A program made the position numbers and the translations under genes. This document shows positions 15,397 to 22,623 of a DNA stretch of 52,817 nucleotides, in pieces. The DNA comes from Acidimicrobiales bacterium. Lineage in GTDB: Bacteria; Actinomycetota; Acidimicrobiia; Acidimicrobiales; Acidimicrobilacustridaceae. The notes under the pieces were generated by a model. The model saw nothing but the letters and a program-made list of their open reading frames with translations. It made no database searches and was not told the DNA's origin. The DNA lies in NCBI GenBank assembly GCA_025455885.1, contig JALOLR010000019.1, forward strand, positions 1-52,817, given 5' to 3'. The number at the start of each line of letters is the position of its first letter. Position 1 is the stretch's first letter.

Positions 15397-16113
15397 TCAG
15401 ACCACGATCCGCATCGGGAGCCCCCGCTCGTCGCGGCTCCCGTCGCCGAGCACCTCCGCGGTCCCGGCCCACCACCGTCGGGCCGTCCAGGCGTTGGCGC
15501 CGGCGTCGAGGAGGTCGTCCACGGCCGCCCCCCGGGTGCGTGACGTGAGCACGGCCGCGTTGTCCGCGAGGTGGGCGACGAGGAGGTCGACACGTTCGCG
15601 TCGGCCCTCCGGCGATCGCTTGGACGTGGTCAGCGGCGCGCCGGCCATCGCCGCGAACCCCGACTCGGGGTGCGCCTCCACGACCGCCGCGGCGTCGGCA
15701 GGCCCGAGGGCGGCGTCGAGCTCCGCGATCCGGGGCAGGAGGTTGTAGGCCTGGACCGAGATCCCCCGCCCGTCGAGCGCCCGCCCGCGGCGCACCGCCT
15801 CGGCGTGGGTCGCCGCGCCGAGCAGCGGCCGCGGTGGCGTGGGGAACACGGTGGCCCGGCGGGGCCCGAGGCGGCGGCGGGCCTCGTCGTCGCAGGCCCG
15901 GCGTCCCGAGGCCGCGAGACCGAAGGGCATGTCGATCGCGACGACGGCCAGCCGTCCCCGTCGCACCCGGTCGACCAACGGGGCGACGTGGGTGACCACC
16001 TCCACGTCGAGCACCGGCCCGGCCGGCCCGACGGTGACGACCACCCACCCGCCCCGGGCCCCGTCGACCCCCGCCAGGAGCGGCCCGGTCCGGGCGTCGG
16101 GGGGCGTCGTCAC
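15397..16113 (-). CDS. DUF429 family protein
   Basis: This 238-residue protein has the DUF429 pattern: an N-terminal LLAGVDGARGGWVVV with the acidic D, VVAIDMPFGL in the middle, VQAYNLLPRIAELD and the VVEAHPESGFAAM motif. DUF429 has been proposed to have an RNase H-like fold and nuclease activity; function is not established. Its GTG start overlaps the deacetylase stop (GTGA), so it is the third gene of the cofC operon. Confidence 0.8.
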   Translation of the reverse strand: MTTPPDARTGPLLAGVDGARGGWVVVTVGPAGPVLDVEVVTHVAPLVDRVRRGRLAVVAIDMPFGLAASGRRACDDEARRRLGPRRATVFPTPPRPLLGAATHAEAVRRGRALDGRGISVQAYNLLPRIAELDAALGPADAAAVVEAHPESGFAAMAGAPLTTSKRSPEGRRERVDLLVAHLADNAAVLTSRTRGAAVDDLLDAGANAWTARRWWAGTAEVLGDGSRDERGLPMRIVV

Positions 16114-16895
16114 AGGTCGCGCAGCGCCTTGAACGCCTCGCCGGCCTCGACCCCGGCGGTGGCACCGACCGCGGCCGCCCGTTCGGCGACCCGCCGTCGG
16201 AAGGCGGCGCGGGCGGTCCCGTCGTCGTCGGCGGGGATCCCGTGGGTGGTGACGAACTGCGACTCGTGGGCCAGGAGGGCGTCGACCTTGCTGTCGACGA
16301 AGCCCGTCACGTCCTCGACGTGGTCGGCCTCGTCGGCCTCGAAGAGCAGCACGGTCGAGGGGCGGTGCGGCGCCACGTCGTGGTGCGGGGCGAAGTGGGG
16401 GTCACGGGCGGCGACCACCGCGTCGAGGGCCAGCCAGCCCGCGGCGCGGTGGTCGGGGTGCAACCGGTAGCGCTTCCACGGGTCGTGGGCCGCCACGACG
16501 TCGGGGCGCAGTCGCCGGATCCAGTAGGCGACCTCGTCGCGGACGGTGAGCGAGACCTCGAGCTCCCCGTCGACGTGCCCCAACATGACCACCATGCCCC
16601 GCGACCCGAGGCGACGGGCCGCCTCGTGCTGCTCGTCCTCGCGGCGGGTGATCAGCGCGCCCGTGTCGGCCTCGGGGTCCCAGGTCCCCTTCGAGCCGTC
16701 GGTGAGCACCAGGTGGTCGAGCACGCACCCCCGGGCGGCCCACTTGGCGAAGGTCGCCCCGCAGAGGAACTCGGCGTCGTCGGGGTGGGCGGCGATGACG
16801 AGGGCCCGCCCCGGTACCGGGAGGTCGACCGAGTGGATCGGGTTCGCCGGCACCGCCCCGACCGGCAGCGGCGACGGTCGGGGGGCGTCGGTCAA
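16110..16895 (-). CDS. PIG-L/LmbE family zinc deacetylase
   Basis: This 261-residue protein has the family zinc motifs: AHPDDAEF (H37, D39/D40) near the start, a D-P-W segment, and LHPDHRAAGW. PIG-L enzymes deacetylate N-acetylglucosaminyl compounds such as mycothiol precursors. This one is not the MshB/Mca type found at 47263; it has its own N-terminus and lies between cofC and a DUF429 gene. It starts at TTG 16895, overlapping the cofC stop as TTGA. The substrate is unknown. Confidence 0.85.
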   Translation of the reverse strand: MTDAPRPSPLPVGAVPANPIHSVDLPVPGRALVIAAHPDDAEFLCGATFAKWAARGCVLDHLVLTDGSKGTWDPEADTGALITRREDEQHEAARRLGSRGMVVMLGHVDGELEVSLTVRDEVAYWIRRLRPDVVAAHDPWKRYRLHPDHRAAGWLALDAVVAARDPHFAPHHDVAPHRPSTVLLFEADEADHVEDVTGFVDSKVDALLAHESQFVTTHGIPADDDGTARAAFRRRVAERAAAVGATAGVEAGEAFKALRDL

Positions 16896-17476
16896 CGGAC
16901 GGCGCCCCAGTCGGGGGCGACGAGGTCGGCGGGGACGTCCACGTCCCACCCGAGCCGCGGCTCGCGCACGACCCGCAGCCCGAGGCCCAGGCGCTCGGCC
17001 TCGGCGGCGTGGCGGGCGAACGAGCCGGGGCCGTAGGCGAAGGTGAAGCCGGCCGCGGTGGGCACGGCGGCCACGTTCGTGCCGTCGTCGTGGCGGTCCG
17101 GGACGAGCGTGACCTCCGGCCCGTCGGCCACCCAGGCGAGCTCGAGGGCGTGGGGGAGGTCGGCGTGGGCGACGATGGCCCTCGCGTACCCGGCGACGGC
17201 GAGGTCGGCCACCCCCTCGTTCACGGCGCCGTTGAGCCCCCGTCCCGGCTTCCACAGCACCGTCGCACCGTGGTCGACGGCCCACTGCGCCACCCGTTCG
17301 TCGTCGCAGACCACGTGGACGGGCAAGGGGCGGGCGGCGGCCACGACCGCCGTCGCCATCTGCCGTGCCAGCTCGGCGCGGGCGGGTCCGTCGAGGGCGG
17401 GAGCCAGGCGCACCTTCGCCTCGTGGAAGGCCTTCACCGGCACCAGCACGGCGACGGCGGGCAGCGGGCTCGGCAC
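16892..17476 (-). CDS. cofC: CofC/FbiD-like guanylyltransferase of coenzyme F420 synthesis
   Basis: This is a 194-residue nucleotidyltransferase-fold protein. VPVKAFHEAKVRLAP near the start, HADLPHA, PDRHDDGTNVAAVP and LGWDVDVPADL near the end fit the 2-phospho-lactate / phosphoenolpyruvate guanylyltransferase family. It activates the phospho-acid with GTP for transfer to Fo. The GTG start lies six bases after TAGACT, so it is probably leaderless. It is the first gene of a coupled operon with a PIG-L deacetylase and a DUF429 protein. An LLM oxidoreductase at 32045 is a plausible F420 user. Confidence 0.88.
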   Translation of the reverse strand: MPSPLPAVAVLVPVKAFHEAKVRLAPALDGPARAELARQMATAVVAAARPLPVHVVCDDERVAQWAVDHGATVLWKPGRGLNGAVNEGVADLAVAGYARAIVAHADLPHALELAWVADGPEVTLVPDRHDDGTNVAAVPTAAGFTFAYGPGSFARHAAEAERLGLGLRVVREPRLGWDVDVPADLVAPDWGAVR

Positions 17477-17482
17477 GGGCCG

Positions 17483-17566
17483 AGTCTAGGGGGAGGGGTT
17501 CGAACGACCCCCGGTCGCCCCGGTCGGTCAGATCCCCGTCACCGGTCGCGGCCCGGGTCCTAGGGT
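17483..17566. promoter_or_regulatory. divergent promoters of cofC and gpsA
   Basis: On the minus strand TAGACT (17488-17483) precedes the cofC GTG by six bases. On the plus strand TAGGGT (17561-17566) precedes the gpsA ATG by seven bases. Neither gene has a Shine-Dalgarno at this distance. Confidence 0.5.
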
Positions 17567-17573
17567 GCCGCGC

Positions 17574-18593
17574 ATGGAGATCCGGTGCGCAGTGCTCGGC
17601 GCCGGCAGCTGGGGGACCACCGTCGCCCACCTGCTCGCCCACAACACCCCCACGGTCCTGTGGTCACGAGACCCGGCGGTCGCCCGTGAGGTCCGGGAAC
17701 GCTCGACGAACGAGCGCTACCTGCCCGGTGCATCGCTGCACCCCGAGCTCGCCGCCACCGACTCGATGGCCGAGGCCGTCGCCTCCGCCGACCTGCTCGT
17801 CATGGGGGTGCCGTCGCACGGCTTCCGCGACTCGCTCGAGGCCGCATCGGCCCATCTCCGCCCGTGGGTCCCGATCGTCAGCCTGGCCAAGGGCCTCGAG
17901 CAGGGGACCCGGCTGCGGATGACCGAGGTGATCAACGAGGTCGTGCCCGGTCATCCCTACGGGGTGCTCACCGGCCCGAACCTCGCGAAGGAGATCCTCG
18001 CCGGTGACGCGGCGGCATCGGTGCTGGCCATGAGCGACGAGACGATCGCCGCACGGCTCCAGCGGGTCTTCTGCACCCGGCTGTTCCGCGTCTACACGAA
18101 CCCCGACGTCGTCGGGTGCGAGGTGGCCGGCGCGCTCAAGAACGTGATCGCCATCGCCTCCGGCATGGCCGACGGCCTCGGCACCGGCGACAACACCCGT
18201 GCCGCCGTCATCACCCGGGGCCTGAACGAGATGGCCCGCCTGGGCACGGCCATGGGCGGCCAGGTCGTGACCTTCGGGGGCCTGGCCGGCCTCGGCGACC
18301 TGCTGGCCACCTGCATCAGCCCCCAGAGCCGCAACCGCCACGTGGGCGAGCAGCTCGGCCGGGGCCGCACCATCGAGGAGATCCAGGCGGAGATGCACAT
18401 GGTCGCGGAGGGCGTGAAGTCGGCACCCGTCGTCATGGCCCTCGCCGAGGAGCACGGTGTCGAGATGCCCATCGCCAACCAGGTGTACAAGGTGCTCTAC
18501 GAGGGCAGCACCGCCCAGGACGCGTACCGGGGACTGCTCGGTCGCGACCACGTCGACGAGATGTACGGGATGCGCCGGGCCCGGCGGCGCTGA
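17574..18593 (+). CDS. gpsA: glycerol-3-phosphate dehydrogenase [NAD(P)+]
   Basis: This is a 339-residue GpsA. It has the Rossmann motif VLGAGSWGTT (7-16), LSGPN-type VLTGPNLAKEI, the catalytic Lys189 in AGALKNVIAIASG, the DNTRAAVITRGLNEM segment, and FGGLAGLGDLLATC with the substrate-binding loop. It reduces dihydroxyacetone phosphate to sn-glycerol-3-phosphate for phospholipid synthesis. A GTG three codons upstream is in frame, but ATG 17574 sits exactly seven bases after TAGGGT, so I prefer it. Confidence 0.95.
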   Translation: MEIRCAVLGAGSWGTTVAHLLAHNTPTVLWSRDPAVAREVRERSTNERYLPGASLHPELAATDSMAEAVASADLLVMGVPSHGFRDSLEAASAHLRPWVPIVSLAKGLEQGTRLRMTEVINEVVPGHPYGVLTGPNLAKEILAGDAAASVLAMSDETIAARLQRVFCTRLFRVYTNPDVVGCEVAGALKNVIAIASGMADGLGTGDNTRAAVITRGLNEMARLGTAMGGQVVTFGGLAGLGDLLATCISPQSRNRHVGEQLGRGRTIEEIQAEMHMVAEGVKSAPVVMALAEEHGVEMPIANQVYKVLYEGSTAQDAYRGLLGRDHVDEMYGMRRARRR

Positions 18594-18672
18594 CGCCCGC
18601 CGTCGGAACGCTGCAGCGCATCGGCGAGCCGCCCCGACCTCCGGCACGGGGCGACCGGTAGCGTCTGGCCCG

Positions 18673-20961
18673 ATGGCCGCGCCCCCCGACGACCGAGTGC
18701 TGCCCTGGTGGCTGGAGCGCCAGCTCGATCCGGCCGGCCCCGACGTCGTGCCCGGGCCGGCGGCGACCGAGAACTCGACCCACCGCAACTGGGTCCGGCT
18801 CGGCACCGTCGGCGCGCCGGAGCGGGCCGTGCTCGACCCGCGAGGGCTGCTGACGCCCTGGCCGCAGGGCTGGTCGCTCGACTGGTGGGCGGGGGCCGAC
18901 GACCGCTGGCACCTCCCTTCGAGGTCGGCGACGGTGCGCCAGCGCCTGATCGACGATGCCCCGGTCGTCGAGACGGCGATGCGCATCCCGAGCGGCGAGC
19001 TCCTGCACCGGGCGTGGGCGGTCGCCGGGGGCTCGGGGGTCGCTCCCGGCGGCGCGGTCGTCGTCGAACTGGAGAACGCCTCGCCGGTGCCGGTGGCGGT
19101 GGCCGTGGCCGTCCGGCCGTGGAACCCGCTCGGTCCGGCTCGGGTCGACCTGATCGAGCTCGACGGCACCACGGTCGCCGTCGACGGCCTCGTCGCCGCG
19201 ATCCTCCCCAAGGCCCCCTCCCGGGTGGCGGTGGGCGATGCCGAGGCCGACTCCGTGCACGTGGTGCTCTCCGGGGCGGCCACCGGCGACTGGCCCGACG
19301 GTGGGGCCCGCTGTCGGCGCGGTGGCGCCAACGCCGCGTTCCTGTTCCCACTGCCCCACACCGCCGTGCTCCGCCTCGTCGTGCCGTTGGCGGGCGTCGA
19401 GGTCCCGACGACCGCGCGCCGCAGGGCCGCGAACGAGGCCGCGTCGGTGGACGTGGGGGCGCTCCCGTCGGCCGAAAGGGTCGCGTCGGGCTGGGAGGCC
19501 CAGGTGCGGCGGGCGCCGCGCCTCGAACTGCCCGAGCGGCGGGTCACCGAGGCGCTGGCCGCTTCGCGCCGCCACCTCCTGCTCCACGCCGCCGGCGACG
19601 ACGCGGGGGCCTGGCCGGCGGTGCTCGTCGGCGGGCTCGACACCGCGCTCCTGGCCGTCGCGCTCGACCGGCAGGCCCTGCACACCGAGGCCGGGCGCCT
19701 CCTGGTCGGCTTCGCCGACCGTCAGAACCTCGACGGGTCGTTCGCCCGGGAGACCCACCGGGCCGATGCCGCCGGCGCCTGGCTGTGGGCCGTCGGCGAG
19801 CACGTCCGCCTCTCCGGCTCCCCGGACCTGGCCGTCGCCCTCGTCGGCCCGATCGCCAAGGCTGCCCACCACGTGCAGCGCCGTCACACCTCGCGCCGGG
19901 CCCGGCGCGTCGACGGCCGGCCCGCGCTGCTCCCTGCCGGGGAGGGCCCGACCTGGCTGCCCGACGACGTCGTCACCAACCACGATGCGCTGTGGAGCTG
20001 GCGGGGGCTGGTGGGGGCGGCGTTCGCGCTCGACGCCGCGGGGCAGCCCGACGCGGCCGCCGAGGTCCGGCGCTTCGGGGAGGACCTCGGCGCCGCGATC
20101 GCCGCGCACCTGGCCGGTGCGGCGGCGCCCGTCGGAGCCGGTCCCGACGTCGTCGGTGGCCCGCTCGGCCCGCTGGCCACCGCCGTGGCCCTCGCCCAGA
20201 CCCTCGCGGGGATCGATCCCTGGCCCACCGGGGCCGCCGACGCGCTCGCCGACGCAGTCCGGGCGGTCGGCGATGATCCGTCGCTCACGCCGGCGGTGTG
20301 GCACTGGCCGGGGCACGGCGGGCACAGCCCCCGTCTGACCGCCGCCGCCGCCCTCGCCGAGGCGATGGCGGGGCTCCCCGACGCGCTGGCGCGCCTGCGT
20401 TGGCTGCTCGACATCGGCGCCCCGCTGTGGACGTGGCCGGAGCTCGTGCACCCCCGCACCGGGGGAGGGTCCGGTGGCCAGGGCCACGACGCCGCCGCCA
20501 CCGCGGCGGTGCTCGACCTGCTCCGCGGGCTGGTGGTGGTCGAGACCGCCGACGGCCTCGACCTGTTGCCGGCCGTGCCGGCCGAGTGGTACGGCCAGCC
20601 GATCGAGGCGCACGGCGTCCCCACCGCATGGGGGACCCTCTCGTACGCGGTGCGCTGGCACGGCGAGCGGCCGGCTCTTCTCTGGGAGCTCGTGCCCCAT
20701 CGCGAGCCGGGCGTGGCGGCGGCGCTCGGCGACCGCGTCCCCGTGCTGCGGGCCCCGGGCCTCGACCCGGGCTGGCGCAGCAGCGAGGCCGAGGGTGAGG
20801 CGTTGCTGGCCGTGCCGCCCCTCGCCCGACCGCCGGCCCCCGCGGCCGACGAGGCGGCCCCGTCACCCGCCGATCCGCCCCGCGGCGACGGTCCGCCGCT
20901 CGACGACGGTGCCGACGGATCGACGCCGTCGGCACCCGACGAAGGGGCGTCGTTCTCGTGA
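18673..20961 (+). CDS. glycoside-hydrolase-like protein, probable (alpha/alpha)6 barrel
   Basis: This is a 762-residue protein without signal peptide. The N-terminal third (to about 280) is beta-rich. The middle is helical with repeated Trp/Gly/Asp turns (VTNHDALWSWRGLVGAAF, WHWPGHGGHSP, WTWPELVHPRTGG), as in six-hairpin glycosidases. Near the end, GLDLLPAVPAEWYGQPIEAHGVPTAWG resembles the C-terminal beta domain of bacterial alpha-L-rhamnosidases. I cannot name the sugar or confirm a catalytic acid/base. A disordered Pro/Asp tail ends the protein. The start is eight bases after TAGCGT. Its stop overlaps the cyclase GTG (GTGA). Confidence 0.6.
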   Translation: MAAPPDDRVLPWWLERQLDPAGPDVVPGPAATENSTHRNWVRLGTVGAPERAVLDPRGLLTPWPQGWSLDWWAGADDRWHLPSRSATVRQRLIDDAPVVETAMRIPSGELLHRAWAVAGGSGVAPGGAVVVELENASPVPVAVAVAVRPWNPLGPARVDLIELDGTTVAVDGLVAAILPKAPSRVAVGDAEADSVHVVLSGAATGDWPDGGARCRRGGANAAFLFPLPHTAVLRLVVPLAGVEVPTTARRRAANEAASVDVGALPSAERVASGWEAQVRRAPRLELPERRVTEALAASRRHLLLHAAGDDAGAWPAVLVGGLDTALLAVALDRQALHTEAGRLLVGFADRQNLDGSFARETHRADAAGAWLWAVGEHVRLSGSPDLAVALVGPIAKAAHHVQRRHTSRRARRVDGRPALLPAGEGPTWLPDDVVTNHDALWSWRGLVGAAFALDAAGQPDAAAEVRRFGEDLGAAIAAHLAGAAAPVGAGPDVVGGPLGPLATAVALAQTLAGIDPWPTGAADALADAVRAVGDDPSLTPAVWHWPGHGGHSPRLTAAAALAEAMAGLPDALARLRWLLDIGAPLWTWPELVHPRTGGGSGGQGHDAAATAAVLDLLRGLVVVETADGLDLLPAVPAEWYGQPIEAHGVPTAWGTLSYAVRWHGERPALLWELVPHREPGVAAALGDRVPVLRAPGLDPGWRSSEAEGEALLAVPPLARPPAPAADEAAPSPADPPRGDGPPLDDGADGSTPSAPDEGASFS

Positions 20962-22601
20962 CCGAGGCGTCCGATCCGCACGGGTCGACCGGGTCGACCG
21001 ACCCCGAGGCCGACACCCCGGCGCTCGAGGCCCTGGGCCTCGACGCCCTGGAGAACTACGCGGACCTCGGCGCCCCGGAGTTCGACCTCGCCGACGTGGC
21101 CCGGACCTCGGGACTCGACATCGGGGCGCTCGAGGCGTTCTGGCGGGCCCTCGGCTTCCCCGAGGCCCGGGCCGGGGAGAAGCAGCTCACCGCCGCCGAT
21201 GTCGACATGCTGTCGACGGTCGTGTCGAGGATCGCCGACGGCACGCTCGACCCCGACGCCGCGCTGCAGATGGCCAGGGTCATCGGGTCGGCGCTCGACC
21301 GGGTGGCCGCCGCCCAGGTGGACGCGCTCGTGAGCCGTCTCACCAGACCGGCGGTCGGCACCGAGCGTGAGGAGCTGCGTCGCACCCTCGACCTCGCCGG
21401 GCTGATGCCCCCCGTCCTCGAGTTCGTGTGGCGTCGCCAGCTCGCCGCGGCCGCCCGCCGCCGCCTCCTCCGGGCCGCCGCCCCCGGCGAGTCGCCCCCG
21501 GCGTGCGTGGGCTTCGCCGACCTCGTGGGCTTCACCGCCCAGACCCAACAGCTCGACCAGTCCGAGCTGGCCCTCGTCGTCGGCCGCTTCGAGGCGATCG
21601 CCTACGACGTCGTGGCCCGTCACGGCGGTCGGGTCGTCAAGACCATCGGCGACGAGGTGATGTTCCTCACCGACGACGCCGACGTCGCCGCCCGCATCGC
21701 CCTCGACCTCGCCCGCACCTACCGGGACGACCCCGATCTGTCCGACGTCCGGGTCGGGCTGGCCCTCGGACCGGTCCTCGAACGCGACGGCGACATCTAC
21801 GGCCACACCGTCAACCTGGCCAACCGGATCGTGAGCGTCGCCTACCCCGGTTCGGTGGTCGTCAGCGGCGAGCTGTACGACGCCCTGGAGCAGCACGACG
21901 ACTACGAGTTCACCTCGCTGCGCAACCACTACCTGAAGGACATCGGGCGGGTGCCGCTCTGGCGGCTCCGCCGCACCGGGGAGGAGGTCGACGGCCCGTA
22001 CCGAGCCGCCCGTCGGAAGCGCTCGTCGCGCTCGCGCATCCTCGAGGAGCGCTGGCGCGAGCGTGACCGCCAGCTGAGGCTGCGAGGAGCCGGAGCGCTC
22101 ACCGCCGCCGTGGCCGGTCGCATCGAGGACCTCCCCGACCGCGTCGCCCACGTGCTCAGCGGCTCGGCCCCACCCGAGGTGGTGCAGGAGCTGGTCGACG
22201 ACCCCACGCCCGAGGAGCTCTCCGCACTCGCCGATCTGGTGCTCGACGCCGGGCTCGATCCCGACCTCGAGATCGAGCTGCTCACCGACATCGGTGCGGC
22301 GCCCGACCTGCGGCTCCTCGACCTCGAGGCCAACCGTCGGGCCACCGAGGCCGAGGACGACGCCGAGCGACGGCTGAAGGACATCGAGGATGCCACCGCG
22401 CGGCGCATCGCCCAGGTGGAGCGCGAGGCCCAGCAGAAGGTGGCCGACGTGATCGCCAGGGCCGAGGCGGACTCCCGCAAGGTGGATCTCGATGCGGCCA
22501 AGCGGATGGAGAAGGTGGTGGACGAAGCGCACCGCAAGGCCGAGAAGGCCACGAAGGAGGCTCGCCAGCGCGCCGCCGAGGCCGCCCGACGCAAGTCCTG
22601 A
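20958..22601 (+). CDS. class III adenylate cyclase with long C-terminal coiled coil
   Basis: This is a 547-residue protein. The N-terminal helical domain (about 15-165) resembles the regulatory domain seen before mycobacterial Rv1264-type cyclases. The catalytic domain has both metal Asp residues (D188 in FADLVGFT, D232 in KTIGDEV), the ATP-specifying pair K228/D279 and the transition-state N286/R290 in VNLANR. About 100 C-terminal residues form a charged Ala/Glu/Lys coiled coil. All catalytic residues are present, so cAMP production is expected. GTG start by GTGA overlap with the glycosidase-like gene. Confidence 0.88.
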   Translation: MTEASDPHGSTGSTDPEADTPALEALGLDALENYADLGAPEFDLADVARTSGLDIGALEAFWRALGFPEARAGEKQLTAADVDMLSTVVSRIADGTLDPDAALQMARVIGSALDRVAAAQVDALVSRLTRPAVGTEREELRRTLDLAGLMPPVLEFVWRRQLAAAARRRLLRAAAPGESPPACVGFADLVGFTAQTQQLDQSELALVVGRFEAIAYDVVARHGGRVVKTIGDEVMFLTDDADVAARIALDLARTYRDDPDLSDVRVGLALGPVLERDGDIYGHTVNLANRIVSVAYPGSVVVSGELYDALEQHDDYEFTSLRNHYLKDIGRVPLWRLRRTGEEVDGPYRAARRKRSSRSRILEERWRERDRQLRLRGAGALTAAVAGRIEDLPDRVAHVLSGSAPPEVVQELVDDPTPEELSALADLVLDAGLDPDLEIELLTDIGAAPDLRLLDLEANRRATEAEDDAERRLKDIEDATARRIAQVEREAQQKVADVIARAEADSRKVDLDAAKRMEKVVDEAHRKAEKATKEARQRAAEAARRKS

Positions 22602-22623
22602 GCCGACCGCGGGCCAGGGTCTC

